From Chryseobacterium sp. IHB B 17019 (lineage in GTDB: Bacteria > Bacteroidota > Bacteroidia > Flavobacteriales > Weeksellaceae), in NCBI RefSeq assembly GCF_001456155.1, contig NZ_CP013293.1, forward strand, positions 2,790,001-2,854,000: a stretch of DNA of 64,000 nucleotides. The letters run 5' to 3'. The translations under genes were made by a program, and so were the position numbers. The notes under the pieces were generated by a model. The model saw only the letters and a list, made by a program, of their open reading frames with translations. It was not told the origin of the DNA and ran no database searches. This document shows, one piece after another, positions 35,553 to 43,481 of the stretch. Within the stretch, counting starts at the first letter, position 1; each line of letters opens with the position of its first letter.

Positions 35553-35560
35553 TAGATTTG
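35553..35560 (+). promoter_or_regulatory. -7 element of the 35581 gene
   Basis: TAGATTTG, 20 nt before the ATG. Confidence 0.4.
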
Positions 35561-35580
35561 CATTAAAATGAAATTGAAAA

Positions 35581-36096
35581 ATGAAAAAGTTATTATTAAT
35601 TTTAATGATGGGAATCTTCGGATTAGGCTGTTCACAACAAACTCCAAAAGTTCTTAAAACAAGCTTTTCCAAAGAAGCATTAAATCAAAAGCTGGAAGAT
35701 GAAGAAGGAAAAAGCATCACCATACAACAAATTCTGGATCAGCATAAAGGAAAAGTTTTAGTGATTGATTTCTGGGCCGGATGGTGTAGAGACTGTCTGA
35801 AAGCCCTTCCAAAAGCAGAAGAACTGGAAAAAAATAATCCGAATGTTGATTTTGTATTCCTTTCACTGGAACGTTCAAAAGAGAAATTTGACCAAAGTCT
35901 TGAAAGATTTACTATGAAGGAAAAAGAAAACTATTGGTTTGCTTCCGGCTGGAAAAATGAATTTAATAATTATATTGATCTCAATTGGATTCCGAGATAC
36001 ATGGTCATTGATCAAAAATCTACCATTGCAAAATATTACGCCATATCACCGGAAGACCCGGAAATCCAAGCTACAATTGATAAGCTTTTGAAATAA
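35581..36096 (+). CDS. TlpA-like thioredoxin-fold lipoprotein
   Basis: 171 residues. The signal peptide has a lipobox (GLGC, Cys17). The thioredoxin-like domain has the active site FWAGWCRDC (CxxC = CRDC) and the cis-proline region NWIPRYMVID. Expected role: periplasmic thiol-disulfide exchange, for example reducing cytochrome or envelope protein cysteines. It contrasts with the related lipoprotein at 19541 that has lost CxxC. Stands alone. Confidence 0.88.
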   Translation: MKKLLLILMMGIFGLGCSQQTPKVLKTSFSKEALNQKLEDEEGKSITIQQILDQHKGKVLVIDFWAGWCRDCLKALPKAEELEKNNPNVDFVFLSLERSKEKFDQSLERFTMKEKENYWFASGWKNEFNNYIDLNWIPRYMVIDQKSTIAKYYAISPEDPEIQATIDKLLK

Positions 36097-36177
36097 ATTT
36101 AAGATTAAAACTAAGGTTGAGATTTTAAATTTAAACATAAATCCTAATCTTTAAATCATAACAATAAAATACAAGAA

Positions 36178-36198
36178 TCCATATCTTTGTGATATGGA
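36178..36198 (+). promoter_or_regulatory. dinB -7 element inside a palindrome spanning the start codon
   Basis: TCCATATC (36178-36185) and GATATGGA (36191-36198) are perfectly complementary around TTTGT. The -7 element TATCTTTG (36182-36189) lies within it and the ATG (36194) in the right arm, giving a near-leaderless mRNA and a possible operator. Confidence 0.5.
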
Positions 36199-37294
36199 TT
36201 TGCCTTTTTCAATACGCAAAATAATTCATGTTGATATGGATGCATTTTATGCTTCCGTAGAACAGCATGACAATCCTGCATTGAAGGGTAAAGCCATTGC
36301 CGTTGGCGGACAGCATCGCGGCGTGGTGGCAGCAGCGAGTTATGAAGCCAGAAAATTTGGAGTACGATCTGCAATGCCGAGTAAGACGGCAAAAGAAAAA
36401 TGCCCGCATCTTATTTTTGTTTCTCCCCGTTTTCCCCGCTACAAAGAGATTTCCAGAAAAATCCGTGAGATCTTTTATGAATATACCGATCTGGTAGAGC
36501 CTCTTTCTTTGGACGAAGCTTATCTCGATGTTACCGAAAACAAAAAAGGAATAGAATCTGCCAATCAGATTGCAAAGGAAATCCGCCAGAAAATTTTTGA
36601 ACAAACCGGACTTACAGCTTCCGCAGGGATTTCTGTAAACAAATTCCTGGCAAAAGTTGCCTCTGACATCAACAAACCCAACGGACAAAAAACCATTCAC
36701 CCCGATAAGGTAGAAAGCTTTCTGGAAGAATTACCCGTGGAGAAATTTTACGGTGTAGGGAAAGTTACGGCTAACAAAATGTTTAGTTTAGGCATTTTTA
36801 AAGGAAAAGATTTAAAGAAAAGGTCCATTGAAGACCTTACAAGAATCTTCGGGAAGTCCGGAGCCTATTATTACAATGTTGTTCGCGGTATTCATAATTC
36901 TGAAGTAAAACCTCATCGGATCCAGAAAAGTGTAGCCGTGGAAAGAACTTTTTTTGAAGATCTTTTCGACGAACAACAGGTGAATGAAAAATTACAGAGC
37001 TTAAGTGAAGAACTTCATAATCGCCTACAGAAAAATAATATCCTCGGCAGAACTTTAACTTTAAAAATTAAATATAAAGACTTCTCATTATTCACCAGAA
37101 GCATTACCAAAGAAGAATATTTTTCGTCCGCGGAACAATATTTTGCCACAGGAAAAAAGCTCTGGGAACTTCGCCCTTTTGACAAGCCTGTCCGGCTTTT
37201 AGGATTATCACTTTCTCAGCTTAATACAGAAGAAAAAAAGCTAGTTTCCGTTCAACTAAAAATACCGTTTAAGGAATTCGAAAATCAGGATTGA
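36194..37294 (+). CDS. dinB: DNA polymerase IV (Y family)
   Basis: 366 residues. Translesion polymerase. Palm motif HVDMDAFYASVEQ with D14, steric-gate region, and SLDEAYLDVT with the second catalytic acids. The helix-hairpin-helix/thumb part (YGVGKVTANKMFSLGI) and little-finger domain (RTLTLKIKYKDFSLFTRS) follow. No obvious C-terminal clamp-binding pentapeptide beyond FKEFENQD. The start is fixed by the promoter position and by the usual MDLPF-type N-terminus. Confidence 0.95.
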   Translation: MDLPFSIRKIIHVDMDAFYASVEQHDNPALKGKAIAVGGQHRGVVAAASYEARKFGVRSAMPSKTAKEKCPHLIFVSPRFPRYKEISRKIREIFYEYTDLVEPLSLDEAYLDVTENKKGIESANQIAKEIRQKIFEQTGLTASAGISVNKFLAKVASDINKPNGQKTIHPDKVESFLEELPVEKFYGVGKVTANKMFSLGIFKGKDLKKRSIEDLTRIFGKSGAYYYNVVRGIHNSEVKPHRIQKSVAVERTFFEDLFDEQQVNEKLQSLSEELHNRLQKNNILGRTLTLKIKYKDFSLFTRSITKEEYFSSAEQYFATGKKLWELRPFDKPVRLLGLSLSQLNTEEKKLVSVQLKIPFKEFENQD

Positions 37295-37334
37295 AAATTT
37301 TTCGCTAAATTGTAGTGACCAAATTTTACAATCT

Positions 37335-38807
37335 ATGAATGAAACGATGATTCAGTTTTTCCACTGGTATTCGGAAGGAGACGGAAAACTATGGAAGGAA
37401 GCAGAAAAAAGCGCGAAATATTTAGCAGAATTAGGAATCACATCGGTATGGTTTCCCCCGGCTTACAAAGGAGCCAACGGCGGACACTCCATTGGTTATG
37501 ACGCCTATGATCTTTTTGACCTCGGCGAATTCGACCAGAAAGGCACAATTCCCACCAAATACGGGACAAAAGAAGATTATCTCAAGGCTATTAAAGCCTT
37601 AAAACAACAAGGCATCAAGGTGATTGTTGATATTGTTCTGGGCCACAAAGGTGGCGGTGATGAGCTGGAAACTTTCAAAGCCTTCAAAGTGGATGAAGAG
37701 AACAGGGAGAAAATTATTTCAGACGAAATAGAAATCCAATCCTATACAAAATTCACATTTCCGGGCCGTGCAAAAAAATATTCTGATTTTGAATGGAATT
37801 TTACCTGTTTCAGCGGCGTAGATTATGCTGAAGGAATGGATTCCCATATTTTTAAAATTAAAAATGAATATGGAACCGACTGGGAAGAGATGATTGATGA
37901 TGAAAAAGGCAACTATGATTATCTGATGTACAATGACATTGAGCATCGCAATCCTTTCGTACGTGAAGAGCTTAATGGCTGGGCAAAGTGGTACTTCGAT
38001 GAAACAGATTTCGACGGAGTAAGACTGGATGCTTTAAAACATATTTCTTTTGATTTTTACAAAGAATGGCTGACTTTATTACGTTCCAACTCAGGAAAAA
38101 ACATTTTTGCCGTCGGAGAATACTGGGCTCCCGGATATCTTAATTTGCTCCAGAAGTACATTGAAGTGACAGAAGGTTGTATGAGCCTTTTCGACAGTTC
38201 GTTGCAGAATAATTTCCACAATGCATCAAAAGAAGGAGGTTCCTACGACTTAAGAAGAATTTTTGACGGAAGCCTTACACAGGCTGATCCGCTTCATTCC
38301 GTAAGCTTGGTTGACAATCATGACACGCAGCCTTTGCAAGATCTTGAAGCGCCTGTTGAAAAATGGTTTAAACCTTTAGCTTATGCCTTAATTTTATTGA
38401 GAAAAGATGGTTATCCATGTGTTTTTTACCCCGATTTATATGGTGCACATTACATCGACAAAGACAGGGAAGGAAATGATCAGGAGATATTTTTAGATAA
38501 AGTTGACGGTATTGAAGAGCTTCTGAAAGCCAGAAAAGATCACGCTTACGGTGAACAAAGGGATTATTTTGAGGATGCCAATTGCCTTGGCTGGGTCCGT
38601 GAAGGAGATGATGAACATTCCGGCTGTGCAGTAGTTTTGAGCAATAAAGATGCTTACGAAAAACCTATGGAAATGGGAGAAAAGTACATTGGAAAAACAT
38701 TTTACGACATGCTCCGCAGATTTGAAGATAAAATAAAAATCGATGAAAACGGTTGGGGAAAATTTCCGGTTCCGGCTGGAAATGTGAGTGTTTGGATCGC
38801 TGAATAA
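37335..38807 (+). CDS. Cytoplasmic alpha-amylase (GH13)
   Basis: 490 residues without a signal peptide. (Beta/alpha)8 barrel with the GH13 regions: VDIVLGHK (region I), GVRLDALKH with nucleophile D232, AVGEYW with acid/base E262, VDNHDTQ with D330. The form resembles the bacterial AmyS type that hydrolyses internal alpha-1,4 bonds of starch or glycogen; without export it likely acts on internal maltodextrins. A hairpin-forming repeat follows the stop. Confidence 0.93.
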   Translation: MNETMIQFFHWYSEGDGKLWKEAEKSAKYLAELGITSVWFPPAYKGANGGHSIGYDAYDLFDLGEFDQKGTIPTKYGTKEDYLKAIKALKQQGIKVIVDIVLGHKGGGDELETFKAFKVDEENREKIISDEIEIQSYTKFTFPGRAKKYSDFEWNFTCFSGVDYAEGMDSHIFKIKNEYGTDWEEMIDDEKGNYDYLMYNDIEHRNPFVREELNGWAKWYFDETDFDGVRLDALKHISFDFYKEWLTLLRSNSGKNIFAVGEYWAPGYLNLLQKYIEVTEGCMSLFDSSLQNNFHNASKEGGSYDLRRIFDGSLTQADPLHSVSLVDNHDTQPLQDLEAPVEKWFKPLAYALILLRKDGYPCVFYPDLYGAHYIDKDREGNDQEIFLDKVDGIEELLKARKDHAYGEQRDYFEDANCLGWVREGDDEHSGCAVVLSNKDAYEKPMEMGEKYIGKTFYDMLRRFEDKIKIDENGWGKFPVPAGNVSVWIAE

Positions 38808-38809
38808 TT

Positions 38810-38890
38810 AACACAAATAGCACTAATGTTTTCACTAACGACATAATTATTCGTGGATATTAGTGCTAAAAAATTAGTGCTATTTGTGTT
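38810..38890. repeat. Long inverted repeat between convergent genes
   Basis: Perfect 18-nt arms (38810-38827 and 38873-38890, AACACAAATAGCACTAAT and its complement) around a 45-nt loop that contains a further partial copy (ATTAGTGCTAAAA). It may also end transcription of both neighbours. Confidence 0.75.
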
Positions 38891-38901
38891 TAAAAATTAA
38901 A

Positions 38902-40230
38902 CTAAATTTTTCGGAGATGAAGAATTTCCGGTTTCTCAGAATCGTCTGAAATCTTTCCGGTTCGGGCAAATTCTGCCCAAAGCGACCTTATTTTTCTGCC
39001 ATTTTCAAAAATATATTTCCATGGAATATCTTTTAATATTGCCGAAGATTTCCACGCTATTTCATTGGCGAAAATCAAAGGAAGATCAAAACAATGTGAC
39101 GCTCCGATATAATTTTTTAAAGTTGAATGGATTTTAAATAAATAAATATTTCCACCTCCGGAAACATAGTTTTCAGCAAAAATATTTGCCGGCTTTCCGT
39201 AAATAGATTCTGTTGTTCTTCGGACAATTTTATTGAGAATTTTATGAGGCAGATAAGTATAAATTCCTTTTTCTGCTGTTTTTACATAGAAAGCGGTTTC
39301 ATCATTATTTAAACCCATTAAGACATCATATTTCTTTGCATTTTTCCTCCATTTTTCAAGACTTTCTTCTTCGCTACATAAAGGAGGATAACCATATTGT
39401 GTACAAAATGGCATTGAAGATTTTAAACCATATTTGCTGAAAGAAGGTAAAAAATTCACATACTTTTCTACCATTTTCAAAGGATCGGCTTCATTTTTTA
39501 AAAATTCTGTTTTGCGGAAAAATTCAGATGACATTTTTTGTCTTTTGTGTCGGAAGCCAAGTGGTGCACTGTGAATAATTGCCCGATGAAACAAGTTTTC
39601 AACACCTACAGAAATCATCAGATGGGCAATGGCATCGCCTCCGGAAGACTGTCCGAACAATGTAATATTTTTGGGACTTCCTCCAAAACTTTGAATATTT
39701 TTCTGAATCCATTTTAAAGCTTCAATAATGTCAAATAAACCAAGATTGGCCGGCCTGTTTTCATGACCACCCAAAAAACCAAAAAGCCCTAATCGATAGG
39801 AAACCGAAACAACAATAATATTCTGTTCTTTTACCCAAACCGTAGGATCCGAAGTTGGAAGATCTCCACAGCCGATTTCGTAAGAGCCTCCATGAATCCA
39901 GACTACAACGGGAAGTTCTTCATTTTTATTGAGATTTTCGGGGCGGGTAATGGTCAGGAATTGTGTAGATTCGTCGGGATGAAATCTTTCAATATCAGTC
40001 TTTCCTATCAGTCTTTCCAAAAGCGGACTGATATTTTGCGGACAAACAGGAATTTTATCTATAATTTCCTCGGAGAATTCTGCAACCTCTAAAGGAACAG
40101 GCGATTTGTACCTTTTAGAACGGGCATAGCGGATGCTTTTAGCTTTTATAACACCGTTTTCTTTTAATGCTAAAATTTTTCCAAAAGGAGTTTGAAATGT
40201 ATGAGTTCCGATATTTTGCTGTGTGGTCAT
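38902..40230 (-). CDS. Type B carboxylesterase family protein
   Basis: 442 residues, shorter than the usual 500 or more. The oxyanion hole WIHGGSYEIG (111-120) and nucleophile S195 in FGQSSGGDA are intact. Likely acid in NNDETAFY and histidine in GASHCFDLPLIF. No signal peptide, so probably cytoplasmic. Substrate unknown. The C-terminal lid region appears reduced. Monocistronic. Confidence 0.88.
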   Translation of the reverse strand: MTTQQNIGTHTFQTPFGKILALKENGVIKAKSIRYARSKRYKSPVPLEVAEFSEEIIDKIPVCPQNISPLLERLIGKTDIERFHPDESTQFLTITRPENLNKNEELPVVVWIHGGSYEIGCGDLPTSDPTVWVKEQNIIVVSVSYRLGLFGFLGGHENRPANLGLFDIIEALKWIQKNIQSFGGSPKNITLFGQSSGGDAIAHLMISVGVENLFHRAIIHSAPLGFRHKRQKMSSEFFRKTEFLKNEADPLKMVEKYVNFLPSFSKYGLKSSMPFCTQYGYPPLCSEEESLEKWRKNAKKYDVLMGLNNDETAFYVKTAEKGIYTYLPHKILNKIVRRTTESIYGKPANIFAENYVSGGGNIYLFKIHSTLKNYIGASHCFDLPLIFANEIAWKSSAILKDIPWKYIFENGRKIRSLWAEFARTGKISDDSEKPEILHLRKI

Positions 40231-40420
40231 CCGGTTTGCTTTAAGCAGTAAGCGTAGGCTTTAAGCTGTTATTTCCAACACAATTTACAAATTTTTATTA
40301 TTTACGAAAATACTGATACATTAATTTTTGCTTTAATTTAAATAAATAATTTATTACACATCCGTGTTATTGGTGAAAAATATTTGTCATAATTTGTGTT
40401 TAAGCAATTAATTTAAAGTT

Positions 40421-40783
40421 TTATAATTTACTTTCGTTCATATCTTTCATAGCCCATTCTGCCATTGAATTAATCACAGGGATCAATCCTTTTCCAGCTT
40501 CGCTCAACTCATAAGTTACATGAGGTGGAACAACAGGTTTTGCCGTTCTGATGATCAATCCGTCATTTTCCAATTGTTTTAAATGTTGAATCAACATCTT
40601 TTCTGTAACCGCCGGAATTGCCCTTTTTAGTTCACTATATCTTTTATCACCATTTGAAAGATGGTATAAAATAATGGGTTTCCAGAAACCACCGATTTTT
40701 TCCATAATATAGGTTACAGGGCACATATCCAGTGCATATTTCTTATTCTGCTGGATCGTAGAGCTTTCTTTAATTGCTGTCAT
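40421..40783 (-). CDS. HxlR family transcriptional regulator
   Basis: 120 residues. Winged helix with the family hallmarks: CPVTYIMEKIGGFWKPIILYHL, RYSELKRAIPAVTEKMLIQHLKQLENDGLI, and HVTYELSEAGKGLIPVI. One cysteine (C21) precedes the first helix, the position used for redox sensing in some HxlR proteins. Divergent from an NmrA-family gene; the 81-nt gap holds an inverted repeat overlapping the promoter of that gene, which it probably represses. Confidence 0.92.
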   Translation of the reverse strand: MTAIKESSTIQQNKKYALDMCPVTYIMEKIGGFWKPIILYHLSNGDKRYSELKRAIPAVTEKMLIQHLKQLENDGLIIRTAKPVVPPHVTYELSEAGKGLIPVINSMAEWAMKDMNESKL

Positions 40784-40803
40784 AATTACATACTTTAGGG
40801 TAA

Positions 40804-40838
40804 GTACTTGTATAAAAGTAAGTACAAATATAACTTTG
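40804..40838 (+). promoter_or_regulatory. Promoter of the NmrA-like gene with HxlR operator
   Basis: TTG (40808-40810), 20 nt, TAACTTTG (40831-40838). The inverted repeat GTACTT (40804-40809) / AAGTAC (40820-40825), inside a direct repeat of GTAAGTAC, covers the -33 element. Confidence 0.65.
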
Positions 40839-40864
40839 TTCTCAGAAATAAAAAAATATTCATT

Positions 40865-41749
40865 ATGAAAATTGTAATCACAGGATCATTAGGAAATGTA
40901 GCAAAACCTCTTGCTCAACAATTAGTTGCAGAAGGACATGATATTACCATAGTCAGCAGCAACGAATCCAAAAAAAGTGAGATTGAAACGCTGGGAGCAA
41001 AAGCAGCTATTGGATCTATTACGAATTTAAATTTTTTAGTTAAAACTTTTGAAGGAGCAGATGCAGCTTTCTTAATGACACCTCCTAGTCTGGGAACTGA
41101 AAACATTATTGAAAACACCATTAATGCAGGGAAAAACTATGCAGAAGCCATTAAGCAAACAGAAGTCAAAAGAGTGGTAATGCTAAGCAGTACCGGCGCC
41201 GAATCTTCAATTGAAAACGGTCCGATAAAAGGGCTGCATTACATCGAAAAATTCTACAATGAACTGGAAAAAACTTCCATAACATTTTTGAGAGCCGGAT
41301 ATTTTTACATTAATTTTTTTAATGATATTCCTTTAATCAAAAGTGCAGGAATTATTGGCTCAAATTACCCTGAGAATATAAAAATTCCATTGGTTCATCC
41401 AACTGATATTGCTAAAGCTGCTGCGGAAGAACTGGTAAAAATTATAGAGGGGAAAAATGTAAGATATATCGTCAGTGATCTTCGTGAAGCGTCTGATATT
41501 GCTAAAATTATTGGTAATGTCATTGGAAAGCCTGAACTTCCTTGGGTTGAGTTTAAAGATGAAGATTCATTAAACGAAATGCTTCAGGCCGGTCTTCCAC
41601 AGGAAATAGCTGAGATGTATACTGAAATGGGAAGAGGAATAAGAACAGGTGTTGTGCAAAAAGATTTTGTTGAGCATGGGGAACTTGTGGATGGAGATGT
41701 TAAGTTGGAGAAATTTGCGAAAGAGTTTGCTGAAAAATTTAATTCTTAA
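40865..41749 (+). CDS. NmrA/QorB-like NAD(P)-binding protein
   Basis: 294 residues from the ATG at 40865; an upstream ATG (40808) in frame lies within the promoter and is rejected. Rossmann start MKIVITGSLGNVAKPLAQQL with the glycine pattern GxxGxxA. Then AAFLMTPPSL, RVVMLSSTGAE and LRAGYFYINF, as in NADPH-dependent quinone reductase-like SDRs. It may be an oxidoreductase or redox sensor. Regulated by the divergent HxlR gene. A perfect hairpin terminator follows. Confidence 0.9.
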   Translation: MKIVITGSLGNVAKPLAQQLVAEGHDITIVSSNESKKSEIETLGAKAAIGSITNLNFLVKTFEGADAAFLMTPPSLGTENIIENTINAGKNYAEAIKQTEVKRVVMLSSTGAESSIENGPIKGLHYIEKFYNELEKTSITFLRAGYFYINFFNDIPLIKSAGIIGSNYPENIKIPLVHPTDIAKAAAEELVKIIEGKNVRYIVSDLREASDIAKIIGNVIGKPELPWVEFKDEDSLNEMLQAGLPQEIAEMYTEMGRGIRTGVVQKDFVEHGELVDGDVKLEKFAKEFAEKFNS

Positions 41750-41751
41750 AT

Positions 41752-41788
41752 GGTTTCGGCGAGCCTTCGGCTCGCCGAAACCTATTTT
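41752..41788. terminator. Bidirectional terminator
   Basis: A perfect 14-bp stem (41752-41765 with 41769-41782), TTC loop, then TATTTTT, between convergent genes. Confidence 0.8.
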
Positions 41789-41813
41789 TAAAAGATATTA
41801 ATTAACTAAAACT

Positions 41814-43097
41814 TTAATTATTCTGTTTTAATGTTTTTTTTAAAACTTTTAATTTCCCATCAATCGGCTGATCAATTTTTAGTCCTAATATTTCAGCAAC
41901 TAAAGGATAAACATTGATATTTTCAAATTCTCCGATGGTAAAGTTATTTTTAAATTCAGGCCCCCAGGCAAAAAAAGTGGCCTTCATTTCAGGAACTAAT
42001 TTCGGATTGTAGCCATGCTTTCCAACCGAAGTGGTTTTTCCTTTTGGTAAAAATACTTTTGGAGCTTTTGGGACCAATAGAATCTGTCCTACCCTGTTGT
42101 ATTGATCATCTTTTGCTCTGAAATGAAGATACTTAGGGAATTTTCTAGTCAGATACACTTCATATTCACCGGTTTTACTGGTTTTTAATTCTTTATAAAC
42201 ATTTTGAACCTCCGCCGGGTTTTTAACATAAACCCTTAATAAAGTCTGAGAATTATAAATATCAAATTTATCTTTATTTAAAAGTATTTCAGGAATTTCT
42301 AAAGGATTTCCGCCATCTACTTTTATCATTCCGTGATCTGAAACAAAGATAAAATTTACATTTTTTAATCCTAAATCATTGACTTTCTGTACCAACTCTC
42401 CTATTGCTTTATCAACTAAATGCACTGCTTCTTCCGTTTCTTTGGAATCCGGTCCGAAATGATGCCCGCTCCCATCAACTTCCGGAAAATATAATGAGAT
42501 AAAATGAGGTCTTTTATCCATCGGAAGCTTTAACCAATTGATTACTTTATCTACTTTTTCCGAGGGTGTAAATTTTTCGTGATAAGGATAATAATAGCTC
42601 GGACGTTTTCCACCTGCCTCACTTGCAGATCCTACCCACATTAATGAAGCAGAAACCATTCCCTGTTTTTCAGCCAATCCCCAAAGTGGAATTCCACCGT
42701 ACCAGCTTCCGTCTTCTGCATTTTTCCTGTCGCTCATTGCATAGGCTTCGTTCCTTTTGTAATCATAAAAATAATTATCAATCAATCCGTGATGCGAAGG
42801 ATAAAGTCCGGTAATCAAACTCCAATGATTAGGGAAAGTAATGCTCGGATAACTGGGAATCATCGCTTTTGCCTGAATTCCCTGATCTGAAAACTTCAAA
42901 AGATTTCCAGCATTATATTTTTTAGCATAATCATAGCGGAAGCCGTCTGCCGAAATCATAATCACATAAGGTTTTGTCTGTGCTTCAACACTGTTGTATC
43001 TGTTCGGGATAACAACCTGCGTCGTGTCAACTGTTCCTTTTTGCCCAAAAACTGTTAACGAGAAAATTAACAGTAAAAATTGTAAACCAAGCTTCAT
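41814..43097 (-). CDS. Nucleotide pyrophosphatase/phosphodiesterase (NPP) family
   Basis: 427 residues with a signal peptide (ending near VFGQ). Alkaline phosphatase superfamily: metal ligand D51 in ISADGFRYDY, nucleophile T87 in SITFPNHW, second-metal residues in PEVDGSGHHFG and FVSDHGM, and final His in VGKHGYNP. NPP enzymes hydrolyse nucleotide pyrophosphate or phosphodiester bonds in the periplasm or outside. A TAACTTTG element on the minus strand (43112-43119) is 14 nt before the ATG. Confidence 0.92.
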   Translation of the reverse strand: MKLGLQFLLLIFSLTVFGQKGTVDTTQVVIPNRYNSVEAQTKPYVIMISADGFRYDYAKKYNAGNLLKFSDQGIQAKAMIPSYPSITFPNHWSLITGLYPSHHGLIDNYFYDYKRNEAYAMSDRKNAEDGSWYGGIPLWGLAEKQGMVSASLMWVGSASEAGGKRPSYYYPYHEKFTPSEKVDKVINWLKLPMDKRPHFISLYFPEVDGSGHHFGPDSKETEEAVHLVDKAIGELVQKVNDLGLKNVNFIFVSDHGMIKVDGGNPLEIPEILLNKDKFDIYNSQTLLRVYVKNPAEVQNVYKELKTSKTGEYEVYLTRKFPKYLHFRAKDDQYNRVGQILLVPKAPKVFLPKGKTTSVGKHGYNPKLVPEMKATFFAWGPEFKNNFTIGEFENINVYPLVAEILGLKIDQPIDGKLKVLKKTLKQNN

Positions 43098-43252
43098 TAT
43101 AAAAATTTTGGCAAAGTTACTCTCTGAAAGCTTCTCAGAAAAGTTTTCTGGGTTAAAAAAGGATTAAATAATGCTACAATATCTTGTGTTAAATTAAAAT
43201 TATCAAGAACAGTTTTATTCGTTATACATATTAATTAGTAAATAAAAAATTA

Positions 43253-43286
43253 CGACAAGTTCTGTCGCCTCTCAATTGTAGCTTTG
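43253..43286 (+). promoter_or_regulatory. Putative promoter with upstream palindrome
   Basis: CGACA/TGTCG hairpin (43253-43267), 11 nt, TAGCTTTG (43279-43286). No TTG at -33; the palindrome occupies that place and may bind an activator. Confidence 0.45.
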
Positions 43287-43312
43287 CTTTTCACAATATT
43301 AATCAACGTGTT

Positions 43313-43408
43313 ATGAAAGAAAAATATAAAAAAATCTCTTGGCGGAGAAATTTAAAAGTTTTAGTTTTGTGGTATCAATTTAAAACACAAAAACAAACTT
43401 ACGAATAA
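43313..43408 (+). CDS. Possible 31-residue leader peptide
   Basis: ATG to TAA, 32 codons: basic N-terminus (MKEKYKKISWRRNLK), a short hydrophobic middle (VLVLWYQF) and a polar tail. It lies 26 nt after the predicted -7 element and 73 nt before the T9SS gene. It is too short for homology judgement, but it is the only open frame in the leader and is well placed for translation. Confidence 0.35.
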   Translation: MKEKYKKISWRRNLKVLVLWYQFKTQKQTYE

Positions 43409-43481
43409 GAATAACTACACTCTACAGGTGCATTTTCTATATGCATTTAAATACAATAATATTTAACATTTCATAATAAAC

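Larger units (their letters stand above)
43098..43481. other. Leader region of the RHS locus
   Basis: A 384-nt region. It holds the NPP promoter (43112-43119, minus), an AT-rich stretch, a small palindrome CGACA-AGTTC-TGTCG (43253-43267), a -7 element TAGCTTTG (43279-43286, +) and a short ORF (43313-43408). The rest shows nothing recognisable. Confidence 0.5.

Noticed and set aside
40808..40864. Upstream ATG for the NmrA-like gene
   Set aside because: It lies inside the promoter and operator, before the predicted transcription start.
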